Below, piece after piece: positions 49,742 to 58,209 of a stretch of DNA of 64,000 nt (positions within the stretch are counted from its first letter, which is position 1; every line of letters starts with the position of its first letter). Origin of the DNA: Streptomyces sp. NBC_00691 (GTDB lineage: Bacteria; Actinomycetota; Actinomycetes; Streptomycetales; Streptomycetaceae); contig NZ_CP109007.1 in NCBI RefSeq assembly GCF_036226665.1, positions 5,310,501 through 5,374,500 of the forward strand, written 5' to 3'. The notes under the pieces are model-generated. The model was not told where the DNA came from and did no database searches. It worked only from the letters and a program-made list of their open reading frames with translations. Made by a program: the position numbers and the translations under genes.

Positions 49742-51037
49742 GTGAAGCGCAAGCTCATCGCGGCGATCGGCGTCGCAGGCATGATGGTCTCTATCGCTGC
49801 GTGCGGTTCCGACAGTGACAAGGGTAAGGACGGTGCCAAGGCGCCGGCCGGGGGCGACAAGACTCTGACCGTCTGGGTCATGGACGGTTCCGCGCCGGAC
49901 GCGTGGATGACCGAGGTGAACAAGGCCTTCGAGGCCAAGCACCCCGGCGTCAAGGTCAAGGTCGAGAAGCAGATCTGGAACGGCATCCAGGAGAAGGTCA
50001 CCACCGCGCTCTCCGAGGACACCCCGCCGGACGTTCTGGAGCTCGGCAACACGCAGACCGCGGGCTACGCCGTGACCGGCGGCCTCGCCGACCTGTCCGG
50101 TGACAAGGCCACGCTGGGCTACGACGCCTGGAACAAGGGCATGGTCGCCTCCAACGAGCTGGACGGCAAGCTCTACTCGGCTCCGTGGTACGCCGCCAAC
50201 CGCGTCGTCGTCTACGACAAGGCCGCCTTCAAGAAGGCCGGTGTCACGCCGCCGAAGACCCGCGCCGAGTGGATCGACGGTCTGAAGAAGCTCAAGGCGT
50301 CCGACCCGAAGTCGCAGGCGATCTACCTGCCGGGTCAGTCCTGGTACGTCCTCGCCGGTCTCATCTGGGACGAGGGCAGCGACCTCGCGGTCAAGGACGG
50401 CGACAAGTGGAAGGGCAACCTGTCCTCCCCCGAGGCCGTCAACGCCGTCAACTTCTACAAGGAGCTGGCGTCCTACTCCACCGCTCCGAAGGACAAGGAC
50501 GAGGCGACCCCGCAGCAGTCCACCGACATCGTCCCCAAGGGCGGCGTGGCGTCCTGGATCGGTCTCGGCTGGGAGGCCGGCGGCGCGATCGACGCCATGA
50601 AGAAGGCCGGCAAGACCGCCGACTTCGGTTACTTCCCGATCCCGGGCAAGACGGCCGACAAGCCGGGCTCCGTCTTCCTCGGTGGCTCGAACCTCGCCAT
50701 CGCCGAGCGCTCCAAGAACAAGGACCTCGCGAAGGAGTGGCTGGCGCTCGCCGCCGGCAAGGAGTACATGACGAAGTACGCCACCGCCACCGAGGGTGCG
50801 CTGCTTCCGAACACCGACGCCGCGCAGTTCAAGCCGGCCGCCGGCTCCTTCGCCGAGGCCATGGCCGCGTCCTCCGCCTCCGGCAAGGTCACCCCGGTCA
50901 CCCCGGGCTGGGCGAACGTCGAGACCGCCCCGAACCCGATCAAGGACTTCATGACGAAGGTCCTGAAGGGCGAGGACGCCAAGACCGCCGGTGAGGCGGC
51001 CGACAAGGTCATCAACGAGCGCATCAACCAGCAGTAA
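49742..51037 (+). CDS. dasA: Chitobiose ABC transporter substrate-binding lipoprotein DasA
   Basis: A 431-residue family 1 extracellular solute-binding protein. The signal peptide ends in the lipobox SIAAC with Cys21 as the lipidation site, followed by a short charged linker. Sugar-binding-protein landmarks include LTVWVMDGSAPDAWM, QTAGYAVTGGLADLS and the C-terminal GEDAKTAGEAADKVI. In S. coelicolor DasA binds N,N'-diacetylchitobiose. GTG 49742 is the start, with GAGGGTGG upstream. A hairpin after the gene may boost dasA over dasBC. Confidence 0.94.
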   Translation: MKRKLIAAIGVAGMMVSIAACGSDSDKGKDGAKAPAGGDKTLTVWVMDGSAPDAWMTEVNKAFEAKHPGVKVKVEKQIWNGIQEKVTTALSEDTPPDVLELGNTQTAGYAVTGGLADLSGDKATLGYDAWNKGMVASNELDGKLYSAPWYAANRVVVYDKAAFKKAGVTPPKTRAEWIDGLKKLKASDPKSQAIYLPGQSWYVLAGLIWDEGSDLAVKDGDKWKGNLSSPEAVNAVNFYKELASYSTAPKDKDEATPQQSTDIVPKGGVASWIGLGWEAGGAIDAMKKAGKTADFGYFPIPGKTADKPGSVFLGGSNLAIAERSKNKDLAKEWLALAAGKEYMTKYATATEGALLPNTDAAQFKPAAGSFAEAMAASSASGKVTPVTPGWANVETAPNPIKDFMTKVLKGEDAKTAGEAADKVINERINQQ

Positions 51038-51076
51038 TCCGCAGCACCAGCAGCACCAGCAGTAATCCGTAGCCCG

Positions 51077-51109
51077 GTGGTGCGGCCGGTCACGCACCGG
51101 CCGCACCAT
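51077..51109 (+). terminator. Intra-operon hairpin after dasA
   Basis: TGGTGCGGCCGGT pairs with ACCGGCCGCACCA around a CACGC loop between dasA and dasB. It probably acts as an attenuator or mRNA stabiliser giving more binding protein than permease. Confidence 0.65.
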
Positions 51110-51195
51110 CGGCGCTTCACGAGTGATCAGCGGCCCGCTCCCCCGGGCCGCGCCCCGGTGGGCGCGGGAGCCCCAGAACCGCGAGGAATAAGACC

Positions 51196-52218
51196 ATGAC
51201 CGTGGACTCCCAGGGGACGGCGACCGCCGATCCTCAGGACGCGCCCGGGAGGGCGGCAGGGAAGTCTCAGACTCCGCCACCCCCTTCGGGCCCGAAGGAA
51301 GTCCTTAAGCCTTCGCGCGGCAGACGTTCCCTGCCCAGCGGGTGGCTGCCGTATCTGCTCGTCGCGCCGGCCCTGCTGTCCATGGCGGTGCTGCTGCTCT
51401 ACCCGCTGATCCGCAATGTGATGCTCTCCTTCCAGGAGCTCAACCGGAAGCAGTTCATCACCCGCGAGACCGTCTGGACGGGCTTCGACAACTACACCGA
51501 GCTCCTCGGCGACCCGGACTTCTGGACCGTCGTCGTCCGAAGCGTCGTCTTCACGGCCGTCAACGTCGCGCTCATCATGGCGATCGGCACGGGCGTGGGC
51601 CTGCTGCTCAACCGCCTGGGCAAGAAGATGCGCCTGGTGCTCTCGCTGGCCCTGATGTTCGCCTGGGCCATGCCGATCGTCGCCTCCGTCACGGTCTTCC
51701 GCTGGCTCTTCGACGAGCAGTTCGGCGTCGTGAACTGGCTGATGCGCACCCTCGGCTTCGACGGCTACGAGCAGCACAACTGGTTCGAGACCGGGTTCTC
51801 CACCCTCGTGATCATCATGATCCTGCTGGTCTGGGGCTCCATACCGTTCGTCGCCCTCAACATGTACGCCGCCCTGACCACCGTCGGGTCCGAGCTGTAC
51901 GAGGCCGCGAAGATGGACGGCGCCAGCGGCTGGCGTACCTTCTGGGCCGTGGTCTTCCCGAACCTCAAGTCCTTCTTCATGATCACGACGTTCCTTGAGA
52001 TCATCTGGATCTTCAAGGCGTTCGCCCAGGTCTACGCCATGAACCTGGGTGGCCCCGACCGCGGCTCCGAGACACTCCCGGTCTTCGCCTACATCGAGGG
52101 CGTCGGCCAGTTCCACTACGGTGTCGCCGCCGCCATCTCCATCCTGACGATCGTGATGCTCATCGCGGTCATGTCCTTCTACTTCCGCCTGATCCTGAAG
52201 CAGGAGGAGGAGCTGTGA
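51196..52218 (+). CDS. dasB: Chitobiose ABC transporter permease DasB
   Basis: A 340-residue MalF-type permease with six or so membrane helices (first LLVAPALLSMAVLLLYPLI near residues 57-75). The EAA loop that docks the ATPase reads YEAAKMDGASGWRTFWAVVFP (near 235, split across the cytoplasmic loop). No ATP-binding subunit is encoded nearby; Streptomyces das uses the shared MsiK ATPase. Start ATG 51196 follows GAGGAATAAG. It overlaps dasC by GTGA. Confidence 0.93.
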   Translation: MTVDSQGTATADPQDAPGRAAGKSQTPPPPSGPKEVLKPSRGRRSLPSGWLPYLLVAPALLSMAVLLLYPLIRNVMLSFQELNRKQFITRETVWTGFDNYTELLGDPDFWTVVVRSVVFTAVNVALIMAIGTGVGLLLNRLGKKMRLVLSLALMFAWAMPIVASVTVFRWLFDEQFGVVNWLMRTLGFDGYEQHNWFETGFSTLVIIMILLVWGSIPFVALNMYAALTTVGSELYEAAKMDGASGWRTFWAVVFPNLKSFFMITTFLEIIWIFKAFAQVYAMNLGGPDRGSETLPVFAYIEGVGQFHYGVAAAISILTIVMLIAVMSFYFRLILKQEEEL

Positions 52219-53081
52219 GCGCCACCACCCAGACTCCGCAGAAGCTGCGCACCAGGAAGCCGCTCACGGTCGGCGTCGTCGCCAAGAACCTCACCGCTCT
52301 CGTGCTCGCGGTCGTGTTCGTCTTCCCCGTGTACTGGATGTTCTCGTCCTCGCTGAAGCCGCAGCACGAGATCATGACGAAGGACCCCGTCTTCCTCTTC
52401 ACCCCGACGTTCGAGAACTACACGACCGCCACCGGCGTCGACCTGTTCTGGACGTACGTGACCAACAGCCTCACGGTCACCATCGGCGCCGTGTTGCTCG
52501 CCCTGCTCGTCGCGCTGGCCGCGAGCTTCGCGATCGCCCGGATGAGGTTCAAGGGACGCAAGGGCATCGTCCTCATCGTGATGATGGCGCAGATGGCCCC
52601 CTGGGAGGTCATGGTCATCGCGATGTACATGATCTCCCGTGAGAACGACATGCTGAACAGCATTCCGATGCTCACGCTCGTCTACTTCGTGATGGTCCTC
52701 CCCTTCACCATCTGGACCCTGCGCGGCTTCATCGCCGCGGTCCCGGTCGAGCTGGAGGAGGCCGCGCAGATCGACGGCTGCACCCGGGGTCAGGCGTTCC
52801 GCAAGGTGATCTTCCCGCTGCTCGCCCCCGGCCTGATGTCGACCTCGCTCTTCGGCTTCATCACGGCCTGGAACGAGTTCGCCATGATCCTCATGCTGAA
52901 CAAGGAGAAGGAGTCGCAGACCCTGACGCTCTGGCTGACCCAGTTCCAGACCGCGTTCGGCAGCGACTGGGGCGCCACCATGGCCGCCTCCACGCTCTTC
53001 TCGCTCCCCGTGCTCATCGTCTTCCTCTTCCTCCAGCGCAAGGCCGTCGGCGGCATGACCGCCGGCGCGGTGAAGGGATAA
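52215..53081 (+). CDS. dasC: Chitobiose ABC transporter permease DasC
   Basis: A 288-residue MalG-type permease, six membrane helices (first LTALVLAVVFVFPVYWMFSS). The EAA motif is EEAAQIDGCTRGQAFRKVIF near residues 182-201. It forms the heterodimeric channel with DasB. The GTG start at 52215 overlaps the dasB TGA. dasD follows after nine bases. Confidence 0.93.
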   Translation: MSATTQTPQKLRTRKPLTVGVVAKNLTALVLAVVFVFPVYWMFSSSLKPQHEIMTKDPVFLFTPTFENYTTATGVDLFWTYVTNSLTVTIGAVLLALLVALAASFAIARMRFKGRKGIVLIVMMAQMAPWEVMVIAMYMISRENDMLNSIPMLTLVYFVMVLPFTIWTLRGFIAAVPVELEEAAQIDGCTRGQAFRKVIFPLLAPGLMSTSLFGFITAWNEFAMILMLNKEKESQTLTLWLTQFQTAFGSDWGATMAASTLFSLPVLIVFLFLQRKAVGGMTAGAVKG

Positions 53082-53090
53082 CGGCTCCCC

Positions 53091-54614
53091 ATGACCACAC
53101 TCGTACACGGCACGGACACCCTGACCCGTGACGCGCTCACGGTGCTCCAGCCCGGGTTCGTCGGCACCACCGCGCCCGACTGGCTGCTCCGCCGCATCGG
53201 CGAGGGCCTGTCGTCCGTGGGCCTGTTCGGCCGGAACATCGTCAGCCCCGAGCAGCTCACCGCGCTCACCGCCCAGCTGCGGGCCGAGCGGGACGACGTC
53301 CTCGTCGCCATCGACGAGGAGGGCGGGGACGTCACCCGGCTGGAGGTCAAGCAGGGCTCCTCGTTCCCCGGCAACTACGCCCTCGGCAGCGTCGACGACG
53401 TCGAGCTCACCCGGGCCGTGGCCCGTGAACTCGGCCGGCGGCTCGCGGCCTGCGGCGTCGACCTCAACTGGGCGCCGTCCGCCGACGTCAACTCCAACGC
53501 CGAGAACCCGGTCATCGGCGTCCGGTCCTTCGGGCCGGACCCCGACCTGGTCGCCCGGCACACCGTGGCGTACGTCGACGGCCTCCAGGGCGTCGGAGTC
53601 GCGGCCTGCACCAAGCACTTCCCCGGACACGGCGACACGAACGTGGACTCCCACGACGCGCTGCCCCGGATCGATGTGGACCTCGCCACACTGCACACCC
53701 GTGAGCTGGTGCCTTTCCGCGCGGCCGTCGCCGCGGGTACCAAAGCGGTGATGAGCGCGCATATTCTTCTCTCCGCGCTCGACCCCCACCGCCCGGCCAC
53801 CCTGAGCCCGCAGATCCTCACCGGTCTGCTCCGCCAGGAGCTGGGCTTCGAGGGGCTGATCGTCACCGACGGCATGGAGATGCAGGCCGTCGCGGCGACG
53901 TACGGCATCGAGCGCGGATCCGTCCTCGCCATCGCCGCGGGCGCCGACGCCATCTGCGTCGGCGGCGGGCTGTGCGACGAGGACACCGTGCTGCAGCTGC
54001 GCGACGCGCTCGTCACTGCGGTACGGACCGGTGAACTGCCCGAGGAGCGGCTGGCCGACGCCGCGGCGCGTGTACGCGCCCTGGCGGCCTGGACCCAGGC
54101 GCACCGGGCCAGGGGGGCTGAATCGGTGTCGGGCGCGGCAGTGCAGGAGGGGACCGCGCCCGGCGCCGACATCGGACTCGTCGCCGCCCGCCGGGCCCTC
54201 AAGGTGACCCGGGGGGAGCGGCCGTACACCCCGATGACCAGCGCTCCCTACGTGGCCTCCTTCACTCCCGTCGCGAACTTCGCGGTCGGCGACGAGACCC
54301 CCTGGGGCATCGCCGCCGAGCTGGAGCGGCTGCTGCCCGGCACGGAGACCGGCTCCTACGCCGACTCCTCCGTGGACGCCCTCCTGGCCGCCGCGGGAGA
54401 GCGGCGGATCGTGGCGGTCGTACGCGACCTCCACCGCCACGTGTGGATGACCGAGGCCCTGGACGCCCTGGTCGCGGCCCGCCCCGACACGGTCGTGGTC
54501 GAGATGGGCCTCAACGAGGCGGAGCCCCGCGGGGCCCTGCACATCGCCACGCACGGCGCGGCCCGGGTCTGCGGCCGCGCGGCCGCCGAGGCGGTCGCCG
54601 GAACCGGCGCCTGA
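53091..54614 (+). CDS. dasD: GH3 beta-N-acetylhexosaminidase DasD
   Basis: A 507-residue glycoside hydrolase family 3 enzyme without signal peptide, expected to split imported chitobiose to GlcNAc in the cytoplasm. The NagZ-type catalytic loop is KHFPGHGDTNVDSHDALPRI (near residues 177-196) supplying the His-Asp general acid/base, and the nucleophile Asp is in VTDGMEMQAVAA (near 258). The residue 340-507 extension is typical of longer GH3 members. It is the fourth gene of the das operon. Confidence 0.92.
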   Translation: MTTLVHGTDTLTRDALTVLQPGFVGTTAPDWLLRRIGEGLSSVGLFGRNIVSPEQLTALTAQLRAERDDVLVAIDEEGGDVTRLEVKQGSSFPGNYALGSVDDVELTRAVARELGRRLAACGVDLNWAPSADVNSNAENPVIGVRSFGPDPDLVARHTVAYVDGLQGVGVAACTKHFPGHGDTNVDSHDALPRIDVDLATLHTRELVPFRAAVAAGTKAVMSAHILLSALDPHRPATLSPQILTGLLRQELGFEGLIVTDGMEMQAVAATYGIERGSVLAIAAGADAICVGGGLCDEDTVLQLRDALVTAVRTGELPEERLADAAARVRALAAWTQAHRARGAESVSGAAVQEGTAPGADIGLVAARRALKVTRGERPYTPMTSAPYVASFTPVANFAVGDETPWGIAAELERLLPGTETGSYADSSVDALLAAAGERRIVAVVRDLHRHVWMTEALDALVAARPDTVVVEMGLNEAEPRGALHIATHGAARVCGRAAAEAVAGTGA

Positions 54615-54625
54615 CGGGACGTACG

Positions 54626-54666
54626 CGAAGGGGCCCGGCACCTGTTCCAGGTGCCGGGCCCCTTCG
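54626..54666. terminator. Bidirectional hairpin terminator
   Basis: A 19-bp perfect stem with a TTC loop lies between the convergent dasD and nagB genes. Confidence 0.85.
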
Positions 54667-54690
54667 GCGTGCTCGGGGGTTCCGGGCGGC

Positions 54691-55476
54691 TCAGATGCCC
54701 TGCCAGGCGGGCTTGTTCGAGAAGGTGTGACGGAAGTAGTCCGCGAGCTTCAGCTTGGAGGCCGCGGCCTCGTCCACCACGACCGTGGCGTGCGGGTGCA
54801 GCTGCAGCGCGGAGGCCGGCACCAGCGCCGCAACCGGGCCCTCGACGGTCTGTGCCACGGCCTCGGCCTTGCCCTCGCCGGTGGCGAGCAGCACCAGGTG
54901 GCGGGCCTCCAGGATGGTGCCGATGCCCTGGGTGATGACGTGGTGCGGCACCTGCTCGATGTCGTTGTCGAAGAAGCGGGCGTTGTCCACACGGGTCTGC
55001 TCGGTGAGCGTCTTGATCCGGGTGCGGGAGGCGAGCGAGGAGCACGGCTCGTTGAAGCCGATGTGCCCGTCGGTGCCGATGCCGAGGATCTGCAGGTCCA
55101 CCCCGCCGGCCTGGGAGAGCGCCGTGTCGTACGCCTCGCAGGCCGCCAGGACGTCCTCCGCGGAGCCGTCGGGGCCCATGAAGGCCTCCTGGGAGAGCCC
55201 GAGCGGCTCGACGACCTGGCGGAGCACGGTGGAGCGGTACGACTCGGGGTGGCCCGAGGGCAGGCCCACGTACTCGTCCAGCTGGGCGATCCGGGCCCGC
55301 GAGGCGTCGACGGAGCCGGCCTGGACCTGGGCGATCAGGGCGTCGTAGATGGGCAGCGGAGTCGAGCCGGTGGCCACGCCGAGCAGCGCGTCGGGCTTGC
55401 GGCGCAGGAGGTCGGCGATGCCGTCCGCGATGAGCTCGCCGCCCGCCTTGGCGTCCTTGACGATGACAACTTCCAC
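54691..55476 (-). CDS. nagB: Glucosamine-6-phosphate deaminase
   Basis: A 261-residue deaminase converting GlcN-6-P to fructose-6-P and ammonia, the last step feeding GlcNAc into glycolysis. Motifs: GVATGSTPLPIYDALI (near residues 37-52), QLDEYVGLP (near 65), LGIGTDGHIGFNEP (near 133) and the HHVITQGIGTILEARH region. GlcN-6-P is also the DasR effector, so NagB helps set the signal. ATG 55476. A dre operator lies 40 bp upstream. Confidence 0.95.
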   Translation of the reverse strand: MEVVIVKDAKAGGELIADGIADLLRRKPDALLGVATGSTPLPIYDALIAQVQAGSVDASRARIAQLDEYVGLPSGHPESYRSTVLRQVVEPLGLSQEAFMGPDGSAEDVLAACEAYDTALSQAGGVDLQILGIGTDGHIGFNEPCSSLASRTRIKTLTEQTRVDNARFFDNDIEQVPHHVITQGIGTILEARHLVLLATGEGKAEAVAQTVEGPVAALVPASALQLHPHATVVVDEAAASKLKLADYFRHTFSNKPAWQGI

Positions 55477-55516
55477 GCTGTGCCTGCCGATCTGGTGAGG
55501 GGCTGGTGAGGAGCCA

Positions 55517-55532
55517 TGTGGTATAGACCAAT
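55517..55532 (-). promoter_or_regulatory. DasR-type operator (dre) of nagB
   Basis: TGTGGTATAGACCAAT matches the dre consensus with one change in the core (TGGTATAGACCA). nagB is a known DasR target in S. coelicolor. Confidence 0.8.
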
Positions 55533-56044
55533 CAAAGCCAAATCTAGCAGAGGAGGAGCCTTCCCCTCATGCCGTTCCGCCCCCCGGACGCCCCCACCGC
55601 CTCCATCGTCGGCCGCCGCTGTCCCACCAGCCACTCGAACCTCTCGGCCTCTGTCGCACAGCCGCTCGCGCTCGGTGCGGAGGCCCCGGCCCGCGAGGGT
55701 GTCCAGGGCGCCGGCGTGGGCGGCGAAGGGGGATCTGGCGGGCGTCACGGCGACGGCGACGCCGGCCCGGCCGCCACGGCGCGCGGAAGCGGGGCGGCCG
55801 CACGGCTCCGGACGCTGGAGGCGAGAGGCCCGGCCTCGCGGCCGGCCGGCCCCGGAAACACCCGCGGGCCGCGGCGCCCGGCGGGACCCTCAGCCCGCCC
55901 GGCACCGCAGCCCGGAGTTTTGCTCCGGCCGGGGGTGTGCGGTCCCTCGGCCGTGTGGGAGGTCTCGACGCAGTCAGGGCAGAGAGCGTCGGGTACCTCG
56001 TTCCATCCTCCTGTGCGGGGAGGATGGAGGTCTATCGCATTCAT
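55533..56044. other. Region without a convincing gene
   Basis: This stretch between nagB and the sensor kinase operator has open frames on both strands, but none shows a good ribosome site with a recognisable product. The best, on the minus strand at 56044-55745 (99 codons, with a CPDC pair), has about a quarter of its first 46 codons ending in A or T, unlike its neighbours. Confidence 0.6.
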
Positions 56045-56060
56045 TGTGGACTAGACCATT
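56045..56060 (+). promoter_or_regulatory. Candidate DasR-type operator before the sensor kinase
   Basis: TGTGGACTAGACCATT fits the dre consensus with one mismatch in the core (TGGACTAGACCA). It lies 108 bp before the kinase start and just after the das-nag cluster. Confidence 0.6.
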
Positions 56061-56167
56061 CTTGTCTGTCCATCCACAGGAACACGGTCCTTCCTGGCCC
56101 ATCCTCCAGCACGCGGCCCCGGAGATCCAGGTTCACCGCCCCTTTATTCCGCGGGTACGCTCGCATC

Positions 56168-57643
56168 GTGCCCTCCATGAACGACCTCGTGCGCCAGCAC
56201 ACCGCCCTGAGCGACTCGGACCTCGAGTGGCTCCACCTGCTGGTGTCGGAGTGGCAGCTGCTCTCCGACCTCTCCTTCGCCGACCTCGTCCTCTGGGTCC
56301 CCACCCTCGACGGGACGCGGTACGTCTCCGTCGCGCAGATGCGGCCGAACACCGGCCCCACCTCCTACCAGGACGACATGATCGGCCATCTCGTGCCGCG
56401 CGGCCGCCGCCCGCTGCTCGACGCCGCGCTCGACGAGGGCAGGATCGTCCGCGAGGGCGACCCGGAGTGGCGCGAGGAGGTCCCGGTGCGGGTCGAGTCC
56501 ATCCCCGTCCGCCGCGAGGGCCGCGTCCTCGGCGTCATCGCCCGCAACACCAACCTGCTGACCGTCCGGACCCCCTCCCGGCTGGAGCTCACCTACCTCC
56601 AGTCGGCCTCCGACCTCGCCCAGATGATCGCGGCCGGGACCTTCCCCTTCCCCGGCGAGCAGGTCGACATGGACTCCTCGCCCCGCGCCGGCGACGGGCT
56701 CGTCCGCCTCGACGCCGAGGGCATCGTCCAGTACGCCTCGCCCAACGCCCTCTCCGCCTACCACCGGCTCGGCCTGGCCGCCGACCTCGTCGGCCAGCAC
56801 CTCGGCCAGATCACCGCCGAACTCGCCCCCTCCCGAGGGCCGGTGGACGAAGCCCTGGTCACGCTGGCCTCCGGCTACGCGCCCCGCGAGTTCGAGGTCG
56901 AGGGCAACGGCGGTGTGATCCAGCTCCGCGCCATCCCGCTCAAGCCGAAGGGCACCCGCATCGGTTCGCTCGTCCTGCTCCGGGACGTCACCGAACTGCG
57001 CCGACGCGAGCGCGAGTTGATCACCAAGGACGCCACCATCCGGGAGATCCACCACCGGGTGAAGAACAACCTCCAGACGGTGGCCGCCCTGTTGCGCCTC
57101 CAGGCCCGCCGAATGGACTCCGAGGGCGGCCGTGAGGCCCTCAACGAGGCCGTGCGGCGCGTCGGTTCGATCGCGATCGTCCATGAGACGCTGTCCCAGA
57201 ACCTGGACGAGCGGGTGGAGTTCGACGAGATCGCCGACCGCGTGATCGCGATGGTCGCCGAGATCTCCCCGGGCCGGGTGACCTGTCGGCGCAACGGCCG
57301 CTTCGGCATTCTCGACGCCGAGGTCGCGACCCCGCTCTCGATGGTCCTCACCGAAGTCCTCCAGAACGCCCTGGAGCACGCCTTCGCGCCGGGCGACGAG
57401 GGCGCCGTCGAGGTCACCGCCGTACGGGGCGAGCCCAGGCCCGACGCCCGGCTCCTGATCACGGTCCAGGACGACGGCCGCGGTCTGCCCGAGGGATTCG
57501 ACCCGCAGCGCGCGGGCAACCTCGGTCTGCAGATCGTACGGACCCTGGTGGAAGGGGAGTTGGGAGGATCCTTCGACATGCTGCCGGGCGCCGAGCGCGG
57601 CACGAAGGTGGTACTCGACATTCCCGTGCAGCCGCTGAAATAG
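56168..57643 (+). CDS. HisKA_2 sensor histidine kinase (PdtaS-like)
   Basis: A 491-residue soluble sensor kinase. The N-terminal GAF-like domain (residues 15-150) has LSFADLVLWVPT and YQDDMIGHLVPRGRRP; a PAS domain (170-290) follows; the HisKA_2 phosphoacceptor is REIHHRVKNNLQTVAALLR (near 300) and the ATPase domain ends with VLQNALEHAF and DDGRGLPEGF. This architecture and the neighbouring whiB gene parallel M. tuberculosis PdtaS-WhiB1; partners there are ANTAR regulators, none of which is nearby. GTG 56168 or ATG 56177 may be the start. Confidence 0.88.
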   Translation: MPSMNDLVRQHTALSDSDLEWLHLLVSEWQLLSDLSFADLVLWVPTLDGTRYVSVAQMRPNTGPTSYQDDMIGHLVPRGRRPLLDAALDEGRIVREGDPEWREEVPVRVESIPVRREGRVLGVIARNTNLLTVRTPSRLELTYLQSASDLAQMIAAGTFPFPGEQVDMDSSPRAGDGLVRLDAEGIVQYASPNALSAYHRLGLAADLVGQHLGQITAELAPSRGPVDEALVTLASGYAPREFEVEGNGGVIQLRAIPLKPKGTRIGSLVLLRDVTELRRRERELITKDATIREIHHRVKNNLQTVAALLRLQARRMDSEGGREALNEAVRRVGSIAIVHETLSQNLDERVEFDEIADRVIAMVAEISPGRVTCRRNGRFGILDAEVATPLSMVLTEVLQNALEHAFAPGDEGAVEVTAVRGEPRPDARLLITVQDDGRGLPEGFDPQRAGNLGLQIVRTLVEGELGGSFDMLPGAERGTKVVLDIPVQPLK

Positions 57644-57667
57644 CGGGCGCGGGCTGAGCGCCCGCGA

Positions 57668-57742
57668 GAATACCGGCCGCGGGAATACCGACCGCCGAAA
57701 TGCCGACCGCCGAAATACCGGCCGCGGGAAGAGCGGTCGCGG
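57668..57742. repeat. 15-bp tandem repeat, five units
   Basis: Five contiguous 15-bp units on the pattern RAATACCGGCCGCGG (57668, 57683, 57698, 57713, 57728) start 25 bp after the kinase stop. The last unit is the most diverged. Confidence 0.85.
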
Positions 57743-57745
57743 ACC

Positions 57746-57779
57746 GGTCCGGGGCGTACACAGCAGCGAGCCCCGGACC
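57746..57779. terminator. Hairpin terminator after the kinase
   Basis: GGTCCGGGG and CCCCGGACC form a 9-bp stem around a 16-base loop. Confidence 0.55.
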
Positions 57780-57892
57780 GAAGGTGTCGGCCCGGGGCTC
57801 GAATGCTGTGGGTTACTGCTGCGCGCTGCGGCTCAAGGGCGGTGATTGCATACGCGATGTATGCGCCGCTCGCCTCAGGCTGTCGGTGGGCG

Positions 57893-58150
57893 TCAGGCGC
57901 TGGCGTTACGCGCCCGGTTGCGAGCGGCACGGCGCTTCATCGCGCGGCGCTCGTCCTCGCTGAGGCCACCCCAGACGCCGGAGTCCTGGCCGGACTCGAG
58001 CGCCCACTGCAGGCACTGCTCCATGACGGGGCAGCGGCGGCAGACGGCCTTGGCTTCCTCGATCTGCAGCAGCGCAGGACCGGTGTTGCCGATGGGGAAG
58101 AACAGCTCGGGGTCTTCCTCACGACAAACGGCGTTGTGACGCCAGTCCAT
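57893..58150 (-). CDS. wblE: WhiB-like iron-sulfur regulator (WblE/WhiB1 type)
   Basis: An 85-residue WhiB protein. The four [4Fe-4S] ligands are Cys9, Cys37, Cys40 and Cys46 (VCRRCPVMEQC), the spacing of M. tuberculosis WhiB1, followed by the GVWGG turn (residues 58-62) and a basic C-terminal helix (RRAMKRRAARNRARN). The WhiB1 group binds the primary sigma factor and senses nitric oxide. ATG 58150 has GAGAGG upstream. Adjacency to a PdtaS-like kinase matches the mycobacterial order. Confidence 0.93.
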   Translation of the reverse strand: MDWRHNAVCREEDPELFFPIGNTGPALLQIEEAKAVCRRCPVMEQCLQWALESGQDSGVWGGLSEDERRAMKRRAARNRARNASA

Positions 58151-58170
58151 GGCTGCTACCTCTCTAGGGT

Positions 58171-58209
58171 GTTACAAGCTGGTTGCTTGTGAATGTGAAC
58201 GCTTTCACG
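58171..58209 (-). promoter_or_regulatory. wblE promoter with Crp-like site
   Basis: On the minus strand TTCACA (58199-58194) and TGTAAC (58176-58171) are spaced by 17 bp. TGTGA-N6-TCACG at 58194-58209 is close to the Crp consensus TGTGA-N6-TCACA and overlaps the -35. Crp-type control of whiB1 is known in M. tuberculosis (Rv3676). The rest of the 318-bp gap to the DGK gene holds a TTCCGGAAAG plus T8 element (58360-58377). Confidence 0.55.

Noticed and set aside
52179..54641. Minus-strand open frame of 820 codons across dasC-dasD
   Set aside because: It is antisense to two well-identified genes and composed of low-complexity Gly/Arg/Asp sequence.
57668..57742. CRISPR array
   Set aside because: The 15-bp units are head to tail without spacers.
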